Both the position numbers and the translations under genes were made by a program. A stretch of 64,000 nucleotides of DNA from Desnuesiella massiliensis (lineage in GTDB: Bacteria; Bacillota; Clostridia; Clostridiales; Clostridiaceae), in the NCBI RefSeq assembly GCF_001403615.1, contig NZ_LN879455.1, positions 186,001-250,000 of the forward strand, given 5' to 3'. Shown piece after piece: positions 1 to 7,755 of this stretch (its first letter is position 1; every line of letters begins with the position of its first letter). The notes beneath the pieces were generated by a model, which was not told the DNA's origin, ran no database searches, and saw nothing but the letters and a program-made list of their open reading frames with translations.

Positions 1-1
1 T

Positions 2-883
2 ACTCAAAGGAATACTGGGGATTTTTCTTACTACGTCAGCAGCTATAGTGTACTATGGTATGAAAGAGTGAAGAGAGCTCATAGGGTAAAAATTGATAAT
101 CGGGGAGTTTACTTTATAAGAAATATGGTAGTAACCGTAGGTGATATCTTCGGATTTTCAAGCAAAACTATGTCTTTCATGGAAATGTTAGAGATAGTAG
201 TATATCCAAAAATACTAGACCCTAAAAAGTTAGAGTTCAATAATAATAGCTTGCAGGGAGAAGAAATTATAAAGAGATGGATATATAAAGATCCTTTATA
301 TATAAAAGGAATAAGGGAATATACTAGGGAAGATAGAATGAAGGATATCCATTGGAATTCTTCAATGAAAATGAATAAGCTTATGGTAAGAGAGTATGAT
401 TATACTTCAGAAAGAGAAGTGGTTTTTATAATCAATGTACAGCAAGGGAGGCCCTACTGGCAAAGTATAGATAAGAGTGCTGTGGAAAGAAGTATAAATG
501 TGGTGATGTCTATGGCTTCTTATACCATAGCTGAGGGTATACCTACAGGATTATATACCAATGCTCAAATTATAAGCTTTTATGGAGAGAACGATATGAG
601 CATCCCTCCTTCTCTTAATAATTTTAAGGCTATGTTAGAATTAGGGGCTAGAATTGATTATGTACCTAAGGATGAGTTCTATATATATCTTCAAGAAAAG
701 AGTAAAAGGTTTAACCTTAATGCCTTATATGTAATGGTTACAGCCTATATGGATGATGAAACCATAACTTGCTTAACAGAATTAAGAAAAAAGGGTTTTC
801 TGCTAAAAGTCATAGATACTTCATTGCAGGGAACTATACCTCCTATTCACATGATTGAAAAGATAAATTATAGGGAGGGGTAG
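2..883 (+). CDS. DUF58 domain protein (5' partial)
   Basis: The reading frame is open from base 2, so the gene starts upstream of the window; an internal GTG at 68 is not the real start. The visible 293 residues carry the DUF58 hallmarks: a beta-rich segment with GDIFGF, then REYTREDRMKDIHW and a KLMVREYDYTSE stretch. DUF58 proteins usually sit beside a MoxR AAA+ ATPase and a transglutaminase/DUF4129 membrane protein and are thought to help assemble or modify envelope proteins; their biochemical role is not settled. The next gene starts 2 bp after the stop, so the two are co-transcribed. Family call is firm, function unknown. Confidence 0.85.
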   Translation, partial: TQRNTGDFSYYVSSYSVLWYERVKRAHRVKIDNRGVYFIRNMVVTVGDIFGFSSKTMSFMEMLEIVVYPKILDPKKLEFNNNSLQGEEIIKRWIYKDPLYIKGIREYTREDRMKDIHWNSSMKMNKLMVREYDYTSEREVVFIINVQQGRPYWQSIDKSAVERSINVVMSMASYTIAEGIPTGLYTNAQIISFYGENDMSIPPSLNNFKAMLELGARIDYVPKDEFYIYLQEKSKRFNLNALYVMVTAYMDDETITCLTELRKKGFLLKVIDTSLQGTIPPIHMIEKINYREG

Positions 884-885
884 TA

Positions 886-2124
886 ATGCAGGTTAATAAA
901 TATAGAATCATTAAAATTTTATATAGCTTCATAGTGACAATATTTATATATATCCTGTGGGGAGTCATAGCTAATATGCTAGCAAAGGTTCAAATTGGTT
1001 ATATAGACTTATTTATAGTGATTTTTATAGCTATGATGATGCACATATTAGAGATGGGAAATAAAAAGGCTTCTTGGATAATAATATCATTGCTTGTGAT
1101 AAATTTTTCAGCCTTTTATTTATTTTATGGAAAAGATTCTTTTATACCTAGAGGGTTTTTGGGCTTTATAACTATATTGGTATTGCCAAAGGTCAGTACA
1201 GAGGGTATAAATTACGATTTTTATAGAAATAAGATTAAGGCTATGATTACCATGCTTTTTATTACCATAGTATTTTATATAGGTGTAGAGAGACAATATG
1301 CTCAATATATTTTTAGATATTATCTAATATTTCTCTTATTAGCCATATGGATATTAAGAGAAGCAAGGAAATATTTTTATAAGGTTAATGATAAATACAA
1401 TGTTATTTACAATGCTGCTACCTTTGCTTTTATATTGATACTTTCTACAGATACGGTGTTTAGCTATATAAAAATTATATTTGGATTTTTAGCTGGTATA
1501 GTTAATAAAATTATTTATGCTTTTGTATGGCTGTTGTTTACCATACTAGATAGGCCTATATCATGGTTGATGAATTTCGTATTAAAATTATTGTTAAAGT
1601 TTCAGCAAGAACAATTGGACGTGCAAAAACCACAAAATGTGCCAGAGGAATTACCTATAGTAAATCCAGAAAATATGAACATTATGGTCAATGTTTTTAA
1701 GGTTATAACATTGGTTTTATTAGCTTATATCGTATATAGGGTTATAAAGAGATATAGGTATAAGAAATCCTTAAAAGAGGGTATTATTGAAGAAACTAGA
1801 GAAAAGATAGATAGAGTAGAATATAAGCAAAAGAAAAGTCTAATAAAATCAATTAAAGATATATTCATACCAAAAACTAATAGAGAACAGGTGATTAACA
1901 CCTATAGACATTTATTAATAAAGACTCATAATAAAGAGATATTTAGAAAGTATATGACGGGAAGTCAGCTAAAAAATCTACTTATAGCTAAAATAGGAGT
2001 AAAGGAGCCTGCTAAGAATATTACAGATATATATAATGAGGCAAAATTCTCTTCTCATGAAGTTAAGGATGAAGAAGTTTCTTTAAGTAAAAATAGCTAT
2101 AGTGAAATAAAGAAGAGATTATAA
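886..2124 (+). CDS. DUF4129-type multi-pass membrane protein
   Basis: A 412-residue protein that starts 2 bp after the DUF58 gene with its AGGGAGGGG ribosome site inside the end of that gene. Hydrophobic segments fill residues 10-160 and 175-240, a further single span lies near 270-288, and the last ~125 residues are soluble. The C-terminal part (NTYRHLLIKTH...MTGSQLKNLL) resembles DUF4129, which is often fused to or located next to transglutaminase-like membrane proteins in the MoxR/DUF58 system. No transglutaminase Cys-His-Asp core is seen here. Role inferred from context only: envelope-associated partner of the DUF58 protein. Confidence 0.6.
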   Translation: MQVNKYRIIKILYSFIVTIFIYILWGVIANMLAKVQIGYIDLFIVIFIAMMMHILEMGNKKASWIIISLLVINFSAFYLFYGKDSFIPRGFLGFITILVLPKVSTEGINYDFYRNKIKAMITMLFITIVFYIGVERQYAQYIFRYYLIFLLLAIWILREARKYFYKVNDKYNVIYNAATFAFILILSTDTVFSYIKIIFGFLAGIVNKIIYAFVWLLFTILDRPISWLMNFVLKLLLKFQQEQLDVQKPQNVPEELPIVNPENMNIMVNVFKVITLVLLAYIVYRVIKRYRYKKSLKEGIIEETREKIDRVEYKQKKSLIKSIKDIFIPKTNREQVINTYRHLLIKTHNKEIFRKYMTGSQLKNLLIAKIGVKEPAKNITDIYNEAKFSSHEVKDEEVSLSKNSYSEIKKRL

Positions 2125-2152
2125 AAAAAGCGTATAGCATTTTGTTATTATA

Positions 2153-2159
2153 TTCGACA
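2153..2159 (-). promoter_or_regulatory. Possible Spo0A box
   Basis: The sequence TTCGACA is the exact reverse complement of the 0A-box core TGTCGAA. It lies 29 bp after the DUF4129 gene and about 245 bp upstream of the DUF6514 gene. A 7-mer match in AT-rich DNA can occur by chance, so this is only a candidate. Confidence 0.25.
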
Positions 2160-2301
2160 CATGAAGACTATTTTATTTTATTAATTTACAATATAAGGAA
2201 ATACCCCAAACTTTGTATAGTGGTATAATGCTAAAGCTGTCACTTTAGAAGGATAAAATCCTAGAGTGAAGGTGTATAATATGACATAATTTTTATATAT
2301 A

Positions 2302-2368
2302 CAATGGTATCATAAATACTTGAAAGCAGTATATACACTACATAGCAAATTACTTTAAGATACCATTG
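2302..2368 (+). promoter_or_regulatory. Long-range hairpin in leader of DUF6514 gene
   Basis: Ten-base perfect complementary arms (CAATGGTATC at 2302-2311 and GATACCATTG at 2359-2368) enclose a 47-nt interior that contains a smaller hairpin (ATACT...AGTAT). It ends 36 bp before the DUF6514 start codon. Further upstream, CTAAAG(CTGTCA)CTTTAG near 2231 forms another small hairpin. This suggests a structured 5' leader; no known riboswitch class is recognised. Confidence 0.4.
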
Positions 2369-2404
2369 CTGCACTTGTTTATATTAGGTTTTGGGGGGAG
2401 AAAA

Positions 2405-2758
2405 ATGTTAATAGTTGAAAATTTATCAAGAACTGAGGTTACTGAAAAAGGGGTCTATGTTTACTCTTACAGGATGACAAAAGGACAAATTACTTTGCCT
2501 TTTGAAGAAGGCAGCATTGAAGTTCAATCCTATGGCGTGGAGATTGAGAGACAGGATTTGGTAAATGGAGTAGTTGTTAATATCGAAAGAGATGGTGTAA
2601 GTAGCATAAGCCCTCAAAGACATAGAGTACACCAAATGCTAAAAATGCTTTATGAGAACTCAGTTTCTCCAATTCATTTAATTGACATAATAGGCGAGTA
2701 CGTAGATGACTATATTGCAGATTTTGACGAAGCTTTTATAAATACTGCTACAAATTAG
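2405..2758 (+). CDS. DUF6514 family protein
   Basis: A 117-residue soluble protein. The ATG at 2405 is chosen because GGGGGGAG (2393-2400) is placed correctly before it; the in-frame TTG at 2366 has no ribosome site and falls in a hairpin arm. I recognise a short clostridial family (DUF6514) with conserved YGVEIER, RDGV.SISPQRHRVH and SPIHLID.IGEYVDDY segments. There is no signal peptide or membrane span. The function is unknown. It is a single-gene unit with its own structured leader upstream and a strong terminator downstream. Confidence 0.7.
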   Translation: MLIVENLSRTEVTEKGVYVYSYRMTKGQITLPFEEGSIEVQSYGVEIERQDLVNGVVVNIERDGVSSISPQRHRVHQMLKMLYENSVSPIHLIDIIGEYVDDYIADFDEAFINTATN

Positions 2759-2768
2759 CAAACAGAAC

Positions 2769-2822
2769 AAAAGCATGGTTTTATAGTAAATTAATTTTAG
2801 TTTATTATAAAATCATGCTTTT
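2769..2822 (+). terminator. Rho-independent terminator after DUF6514 gene
   Basis: Arms of about 22 nt (AAAAGCATGGTTTTATAGTA at 2769 onward, pairing with the stretch ending ATCATGCTTTT at 2822) enclose a 10-nt loop and run into TTTAT. The A tract on the left arm makes it potentially bidirectional. Confidence 0.85.
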
Positions 2823-2832
2823 TATAATAATA

Positions 2833-2940
2833 TATAGGAGGATGTGAAAAACATAGGTGTTCTTTTTCACGGGCCGCTCGTGGGGCTCCACGTGCGGTGT
2901 AGGGAAACCTATAGAATACCTTTTTTCACATCCTCCTATA
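2833..2940 (-). repeat. Palindromic repeat family A, copy 1 (108 bp)
   Basis: An element with near-perfect terminal inverted repeats TATAGGAGGATGTGAAAAA and a GC-rich core (CCGCACGTGG-AGC-CCCACGAGCGG on the minus strand). It is the same length, 108 bp, as the copies at 12127 and 30276; the copy at 59360 is about 107 bp. It lies opposite to those three in orientation. There is no ORF. It is bounded by TA on both sides, as expected of a MITE that targets TA. Confidence 0.9.
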
Positions 2941-2956
2941 CTAAGGCAATTTGGAT

Positions 2957-3025
2957 AATGCACAATTCACGATAATTGTGCATTGTGAACTGTGCATTGT
3001 GAATTGAAAAATGCTACGCATTTTT
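2957..3025. repeat. Repeat family C, short copy, with small terminator-like hairpin
   Basis: TAATGCACAATTCAC is followed by two units of TTGTGCATTGTGAA, the arm motif of the family C elements seen at about 22904, 49018, 49270 and 53860. It is followed at once by the small hairpin AAAAATGC-TAC-GCATTTTT (3007-3025). Confidence 0.75.
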
Positions 3026-3089
3026 TAAATGTTTGTGATATATTAATAGTTACAGTCAATTATTAATTTATTTTAGGAGAGAAATAAGA

Positions 3090-3464
3090 ATGATATTGGG
3101 TATAGGCACGGATATTATAGAGATAGAGAGAATAGATAAAGCTATAAAGGATAATCCTAGGTTTATATATAAAGTATTTACAGAAAAAGAAATTGAATAT
3201 TTTCAAGGCAAGGGCTTTAAGCCTCAGCATGCTGCAGGAGGATTTGCGGCTAAGGAGGCTATAAGTAAAGCCTTAGGCACTGGTTTTAGAAAATTTTCAA
3301 TGAAGGACATTGAAATATTTAGAGATAATCTTGGAAAGCCCAAAGTATTACTTTATGGAAAAGCTCAGGAGCTAGCAAAAATTCATGGAGATTATATTGT
3401 GCATTTGAGCATATCCCATGATGGAGATAAAGCTATAGCTTATGCGATTTTGGAGGTGAAATAG
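3090..3464 (+). CDS. acpS: Holo-[acyl-carrier-protein] synthase
   Basis: AcpS transfers 4'-phosphopantetheine from CoA to the serine of acyl carrier protein, activating it for fatty-acid synthesis. The protein is 124 residues, normal for the trimeric AcpS type. It has the N-terminal MILGIGTDIIEIERI motif with the Mg-binding Asp, the FAAKEAISKALGTGF motif with the second metal ligand Glu, and the C-terminal HLSISHDGDKAIAYAI strand. The start ATG at 3090 follows AGGAGAG. It is the first gene of an acpS-nnr-lipoprotein-alr-mazEF run; the next gene begins 1 bp after its stop. Confidence 0.97.
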   Translation: MILGIGTDIIEIERIDKAIKDNPRFIYKVFTEKEIEYFQGKGFKPQHAAGGFAAKEAISKALGTGFRKFSMKDIEIFRDNLGKPKVLLYGKAQELAKIHGDYIVHLSISHDGDKAIAYAILEVK

Positions 3465-3465
3465 C

Positions 3466-4977
3466 ATGAAAATTGGTACAGCGGAAATTATGAGGAATAT
3501 AGATAAAGCTGCTATAGAGGAAATTGGTATTCCAGGTATAGTGCTTATGGAAAATGCTGCTTTAAAAGTATTACAGCATTTAGCATTAGATAAATACAAT
3601 AGTTATGTAGTTATATGCGGAGTAGGTAATAATGGGGGAGACGGTTTTGCTATAGCAAGACATTTAAAGCTAAGAGGAAAATCCATACAGGTATTTGTAA
3701 TTGGAAATAGTATTCATATGACAGAAGATTGTAAAATCAATTATAATATACTTAAAAAGATAGATGTAAAGCCATTAAAAATTAACAATATGGATGATGT
3801 TACTAGTTTAAGAGAATCATTAGAGAAGGCTGATGTAGTAATAGATGCTATTTTTGGCACTGGTCTTAAAAGAGAAATTACGGAGCTATACAGTTCTGTC
3901 ATATCTGTGATTAATGAAAATAGCAAGCAGGTAGTGGCTGTAGATGTACCTTCAGGTATGGATAGTAACACAGGGAAAGTGCTAGGACAAGGCATAAGAG
4001 CTAAAAAAACTATAAGCTTTCAGTTATATAAAAGAGGATTTTTAGCTTATGGCACTGATAAGTTTACTGGAGACATAGTGGTTGAGGATATAGGCATTCC
4101 TGAAAAGGTAATAAAACACTTTCATAATAATGAATTTATATTAGAGAGGGATAATATAGCAAAGGACCTGCCCTTACGAGAGAAATATGGCTATAAAGGT
4201 GACTATGGAAGAGTTCTAGTGGTGGCTGGCAGTGAAGGTTTTACAGGTGCCGCCTATATTACCACTGAAGCCGCTGTTAGATCTGGAGCGGGTTTAGTAA
4301 CTCTAGGCTGCGTAAAAAAAATAAGAGATATATTAAGCAGTAAGCTTGTGGAAGCTATGACTATGGATATTGAGGAGGAATCTAAGTTTCAGGACTTTAT
4401 TTTAAAAAGTAACGTAATATGTGTAGGGCCTGGTTTAGGAAATAGTCCTAACACTTTAAAAACGGTTAAGAAGATACTCCTTAATGCTAATGGGCCAGTA
4501 GTAATTGATGCAGATGGTATAAATGTGCTGGAAGGCAATTTAGAGCTTTTAAAGGAAAGTAAGGTAAAGGTTATATTAACCCCTCATTTAGGAGAGATGG
4601 CTAAGATAACTTCTCTTTCTATAGAATATATAAGAGAAAATAGAGTAGAAGTGGCAAAGGATTTTGCGGCTAAATATGGGGTAATTGTACTTCTAAAAGG
4701 CTATAATACTGTAATCACTGATGGAGACATCACTTATATAAATCCTACAGGTAATAGCGCTATGGCCTCAGGAGGTATGGGTGACTGCCTAACAGGAATT
4801 ATTGCAGGTTTTATATCTCAAGGGCAAGAACCCTTAAGAGCTCTTTGTAGTGCGGCTTTTCTTCATGGATATCTGGGGGAGGAGCTTTCAAAAGATATGT
4901 ATGCTGTTAATGCAAGCCATATAATTGAAAGAATACCTTATGGCATAAAAAAGCTTCAAGAGAAATCTAAAATATAA
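3466..4977 (+). CDS. nnr: Bifunctional NAD(P)HX epimerase / ADP-dependent NAD(P)HX dehydratase
   Basis: This is a repair enzyme for hydrated NAD(P)H. The N-terminal half (to about residue 215) is the YjeF_N epimerase domain, with GVGNNGGDGFAIARHL and the VVAVDVPSGMDSNTG strand. The C-terminal half is the ribokinase-like dehydratase, with GPGLG, LTPHLGEMAK and NPTGNSAMASGGMGDCLTG. At 503 residues it is the usual full-length fusion. The start ATG is 1 bp after acpS, with TGGAGGTG inside the end of acpS, so translation is coupled. The acpS-nnr-alr arrangement is common in Bacillus and Clostridium. Confidence 0.95.
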   Translation: MKIGTAEIMRNIDKAAIEEIGIPGIVLMENAALKVLQHLALDKYNSYVVICGVGNNGGDGFAIARHLKLRGKSIQVFVIGNSIHMTEDCKINYNILKKIDVKPLKINNMDDVTSLRESLEKADVVIDAIFGTGLKREITELYSSVISVINENSKQVVAVDVPSGMDSNTGKVLGQGIRAKKTISFQLYKRGFLAYGTDKFTGDIVVEDIGIPEKVIKHFHNNEFILERDNIAKDLPLREKYGYKGDYGRVLVVAGSEGFTGAAYITTEAAVRSGAGLVTLGCVKKIRDILSSKLVEAMTMDIEEESKFQDFILKSNVICVGPGLGNSPNTLKTVKKILLNANGPVVIDADGINVLEGNLELLKESKVKVILTPHLGEMAKITSLSIEYIRENRVEVAKDFAAKYGVIVLLKGYNTVITDGDITYINPTGNSAMASGGMGDCLTGIIAGFISQGQEPLRALCSAAFLHGYLGEELSKDMYAVNASHIIERIPYGIKKLQEKSKI

Positions 4978-4993
4978 TTAGAATAAAATTTCT

Positions 4994-5034
4994 CCCTATA
5001 GAATAATAGTATTATGAGGAAATGGTCTATAGGG
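4994..5034 (+). promoter_or_regulatory. Hairpin that includes the ribosome site of the GerS-like gene
   Basis: CCCTATAG (4994-5001) pairs with CTATAGGG (5027-5034). The right arm contains the AGGGGG that serves as ribosome site for the ATG at 5042, and the interior can pair further (AATAAT/ATTAT). This would hide the ribosome site in the folded mRNA. Whether it is regulatory is inference. Confidence 0.4.
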
Positions 5035-5041
5035 GGATAAG

Positions 5042-5650
5042 ATGAAAAATAAACTATATTTAATATTATCTATAATATTTATCATTGTTATATCAGTGGT
5101 ATTTTGCTCATGTAAAAGGAAACCTAAAACTGCAGAAGAAAATTTTGATTTCTTAAAGACTATAAAGAGTTATAGCACTGATGCCATATTTAGTTATAAA
5201 AACTCAAGAGGAGAGACCACTGAAAGATGCAAGCAATATTATGATTCTACTAAAGGATACAGATTAGAAATAGGAGAAGATAGAATACAAATATATAAGG
5301 ATAAAAAGATTTTTGTACAAGATGTGAAGAATAATGCTAAGTATACTCTAGAGAAAGATTTTGATGAGCTATATAAGTATACTTTTATAGGTGAATACAT
5401 TAATTTAATGTACACCAGTGAGGATATAAAATATTTTTGTAAAAAAATAGAAGGTAAAAATTATGCTGTTGTAGAATTATTTATACCAGGAAATAATAAA
5501 AATATAAATAAGGCAGTGTTATTTATTAATCAAGATAATAGCCTACCTGATAAGTTAATAGTCTATGACGATAGGGGGAATGAAAGATTACAGGTAGTTT
5601 ATGAGGGGTTTAAGGTAGAGGATGAATTGGACAAAAATCTTTTTATGTAG
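5042..5650 (+). CDS. Germination lipoprotein GerS-like protein
   Basis: A 202-residue secreted lipoprotein: N-terminal lysines, a hydrophobic segment to about residue 22, then the lipobox-like VVFCSC with an acylatable Cys. The rest looks like a beta-rich LolA-type fold (YSTDAIFSYKNSRGE...RLEIGEDRIQIYKDKKIFVQD). In Clostridioides difficile, gerS is a LolA-fold lipoprotein gene in an operon with alr2 and is needed by CwlD for spore-cortex modification; the position directly before alr here matches. The gene ends exactly where a family B repeat begins, and its TAG is the first triplet of that repeat, so the native C-terminus may have been altered. The family call rests on context and fold-like features. 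Confidence 0.6.
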   Translation: MKNKLYLILSIIFIIVISVVFCSCKRKPKTAEENFDFLKTIKSYSTDAIFSYKNSRGETTERCKQYYDSTKGYRLEIGEDRIQIYKDKKIFVQDVKNNAKYTLEKDFDELYKYTFIGEYINLMYTSEDIKYFCKKIEGKNYAVVELFIPGNNKNINKAVLFINQDNSLPDKLIVYDDRGNERLQVVYEGFKVEDELDKNLFM

Positions 5651-5750
5651 GGGAAACAAGTTCAACTATTAACTTAAACATGTACCATAATGTCTTAAAG
5701 ATGCCATTTTGGAACATGTTTAAGTTAAGTTTCACCTTTGTTTCCCTGTA
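5648..5750 (+). repeat. Palindromic repeat family B, copy 1 (~103 bp)
   Basis: Terminal inverted repeats TAGGGGAAACAA / TTGTTTCCCTGTA, and an inner inverted pair AACTTAAACATGTACCATAA / TTTTGGAACATGTTTAAGTT around a short loop. Related copies lie at 8473 and 59262, with a decayed one at about 20666. There is no coding potential. It overlaps the stop codon of the GerS-like gene. Confidence 0.88.
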
Positions 5751-5790
5751 GTAGCATTTTTTCTTGTGGGGCACAAGAGGGGGATTAATG

Positions 5791-6951
5791 ATGTTTAAAA
5801 GCATAAGACCAGTTTGGGCTGAGATAAACTTAAATAATTTGGAGAGCAACATAAGAGAGATTAAAAGATTAACTAACAGCAAGGAGATTATAGCAATAAT
5901 AAAGGCTGATGCTTATGGACATGGAGCTCTTGAAATCGCACCAACCTTATTAGAAAATGGAGCTACAAGATTAGGGGTTGCCATTATTACAGAGGCTATG
6001 GAACTAAGAAGAGGAGGAATAAAAGCTCCTATTATGATATTAGGCTATACTCCTCTAACCTTTGCTAAAGAACTAATAAATTATGATATAGAGCAAACGG
6101 TATGCAGCTATGACTATGCTGAAACATTATCTAAGGAAGCTAAAAAATTTAATAAATATGCTAGAATACATATAGCATTAGATACGGGCATGGGAAGGAT
6201 TGGATTCTTGCCTAATGAAAAAAGTCTAGAGGATGTATATAAAATTAGTAAACTGCCTAATATAATCATTGAAGGAGTGTTTTCTCATTTCTCTAGCGCT
6301 GATGAAGGAAATAAGGAATATACCTACTTCCAGCTTAATAAGTTTGATTGGTTTTGTGATGAACTTAAAAGTAAAGGGGTTAATCCTAAAATTAGACATA
6401 TTGGCAATAGTGCAGGAATCATAGATTTGCCTGAAACTTATTATGATGCTGTGAGACCAGGCATTATACTCTATGGACATTATCCATCTAATGAAGTCTT
6501 AATGAATAAAATAATTTTAAAACCCGTTATGACCCTAAAGACTAATGTTATACATTTAAAGAAATTGCCTAAAGGTGAGTACATAAGCTACGGAAGAGGA
6601 TTTAAAACAGAGAGAGAAAGCCTTATAGCTACATTGCCAGTGGGATATGCTGATGGGTATACAAGGCTACTTTTTGGAAAAGCTAAGGTTATCATAAATG
6701 GTAAATTAGCACCGGTGGTAGGAAGGATATGTATGGATCAGTGTATGGTTGATGTAACAGAAGTGGGAGAGGTAAACATTGGGGATGATGTTATACTCAT
6801 GGGAGAAGATAATGGAGTTAAATTTGATGCTGATGATATAGCCAATTTAATAGGAACCATAAGCTATGAAGTGGTATGCATGATAAGCAAGAGAGTTCCT
6901 AGAGTATATATTAAAAATGGAGAGGTTGTAAAAATAAGAAATTATGTGTAG
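5791..6951 (+). CDS. alr: Alanine racemase
   Basis: A PLP enzyme that makes D-alanine for peptidoglycan. The start is placed at ATG 5791 (7 nt after AGAGGGGG; the adjacent ATG 5788 is too close, and the TTG at 5764 lies inside a small hairpin CTTGTG-GGG-CACAAG). The protein has 386 residues, typical for Alr. The PLP lysine is Lys38 in IIKADAYGHGA; the catalytic Tyr is in ISYGRGF of the C-terminal beta-domain, with GRICMDQCMVDV following. In Bacillus and Clostridium, alr commonly precedes the ndoAI-ndoA (mazEF) pair, as here. A second D-Ala role, inhibition of spore germination, is known for some spore formers. Confidence 0.96.
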   Translation: MFKSIRPVWAEINLNNLESNIREIKRLTNSKEIIAIIKADAYGHGALEIAPTLLENGATRLGVAIITEAMELRRGGIKAPIMILGYTPLTFAKELINYDIEQTVCSYDYAETLSKEAKKFNKYARIHIALDTGMGRIGFLPNEKSLEDVYKISKLPNIIIEGVFSHFSSADEGNKEYTYFQLNKFDWFCDELKSKGVNPKIRHIGNSAGIIDLPETYYDAVRPGIILYGHYPSNEVLMNKIILKPVMTLKTNVIHLKKLPKGEYISYGRGFKTERESLIATLPVGYADGYTRLLFGKAKVIINGKLAPVVGRICMDQCMVDVTEVGEVNIGDDVILMGEDNGVKFDADDIANLIGTISYEVVCMISKRVPRVYIKNGEVVKIRNYV

Positions 6952-7012
6952 AAAAATCTATTTTTACTAGAATGTGCTTTGTAGTAAAATGATGAAAAAA
7001 GAGAGAAATCCT

Positions 7013-7042
7013 TTGACATATTGACAAAATTAGCACTATAAT
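7013..7042 (+). promoter_or_regulatory. SigA-type promoter of mazEF
   Basis: Perfect -35 TTGACA (7013-7018) and perfect -10 TATAAT (7037-7042) with an 18-bp spacer, about 50 bp before the antitoxin start. A second TTGACA at 7021 is too close to the -10 to be used. Confidence 0.8.
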
Positions 7043-7092
7043 TGTAATATACATATTTATGCGCTTTTAAAATAGGAGGTATTAATTTTAAT

Positions 7093-7392
7093 ATGTCAAG
7101 TTCAAAGAGATTATTTTTTAGCCTCTCAGAAGCACTTAAGGAAGACAATAAAAAAAAGAGTCAATTTATAAAGCAAGCCGTAATATTATATATAGAGGAA
7201 AAAAAGAAATTAGAATATATTGAAAATATGAAAAAGGGTTATGCAGAAATGGGAACTATAAATTTGGAGTTTTCTGAAATGAGTAGTGCCTATGATTTAA
7301 AAGAATGTTTAGAATATGAGACATGGCTTTCGGAGAGTGATTTGCCCAATGACGACTATAATAGTGAAAAGAGGAGATATATTTTATGCTGA
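7093..7392 (+). CDS. mazE: Antitoxin EndoAI / MazE-type, ribbon-helix-helix
   Basis: A 99-residue protein preceded by AATAGGAGG. The N-terminal half is a ribbon-helix-helix DNA-binding fold (KRLFFSLSEALKEDNKKKSQFIKQAVILYIEEKKK), as in Bacillus EndoAI; the C-terminal half should wrap the MazF toxin. Its last 44 nt overlap the toxin gene in another frame, which favours translational coupling. It has its own strong promoter upstream and is therefore not solely dependent on alr transcription. Binding of its own promoter is known for MazE family members; no operator is evident to me. Confidence 0.85.
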   Translation: MSSSKRLFFSLSEALKEDNKKKSQFIKQAVILYIEEKKKLEYIENMKKGYAEMGTINLEFSEMSSAYDLKECLEYETWLSESDLPNDDYNSEKRRYILC

Positions 7393-7702
7393 TCTTAGCC
7401 CTGTAGTAGGTTCAGAACAGGGTGGAATAAGACCAGTAATAATAATTCAAAACGATATTGGAAATAAGTATAGTCCAACAGTAATTGTAAGCGCTATAAC
7501 TTCTCAGATAAATAAAGCAAAGCTTCCTACCCATGTAGAAATTTCCTCAGAAGAATATGGGCTAAATAAAGATTCAGTTGTTTTGCTTGAACAGATAAGA
7601 ACTTTAGATAAAAGAAGATTAAAAGAGAAGATAGGACATATGACTGAAGCCGATATGGATAAAGTTGATAAGGCACTTTTAATCAGCGTAGGATTGCAAT
7701 AA
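7349..7702 (+). CDS. mazF: Endoribonuclease toxin EndoA / MazF
   Basis: A sequence-specific mRNA interferase (UACAU in the Bacillus and C. difficile homologues). I chose ATG 7349 (MTTIIVKRGDIFYADLSP) rather than the upstream in-frame start at 7316, since MazF proteins begin a few residues before VKRGD; the resulting 117 residues match the family length. Conserved segments: RGDIFYADLSPVVGSEQGG (catalytic Arg region), RPVIIIQNDIGNKYSPTVIV, SAIT, and LLEQIRTLDKRRL. It overlaps mazE by 44 nt. Essentially the same alr-ndoAI-ndoA organisation is seen in B. subtilis. Confidence 0.95.
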   Translation: MTTIIVKRGDIFYADLSPVVGSEQGGIRPVIIIQNDIGNKYSPTVIVSAITSQINKAKLPTHVEISSEEYGLNKDSVVLLEQIRTLDKRRLKEKIGHMTEADMDKVDKALLISVGLQ

Positions 7703-7705
7703 TAT

Positions 7706-7755
7706 AAACCTCCTTATAGAAGATTTATAATCTACTATGGGGAGGTTTTGTTTTT
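7706..7755 (+). terminator. Terminator between mazF and the convergent YesL-like gene
   Basis: AAACCTCC (7706-7713) pairs with GGAGGTTT (7741-7748), the interior forms a further weak stem (AGATT/AATCT), and a TTTTTTT run follows. It lies 3 bp after mazF and overlaps the end of the opposing gene. Confidence 0.75.

Noticed and set aside
2833..2940. Family A repeat as a riboswitch or group II intron fragment
   Set aside because: Terminal inverted repeats, constant length and both orientations relative to genes fit a mobile element better; no intron domain V or known aptamer is seen.
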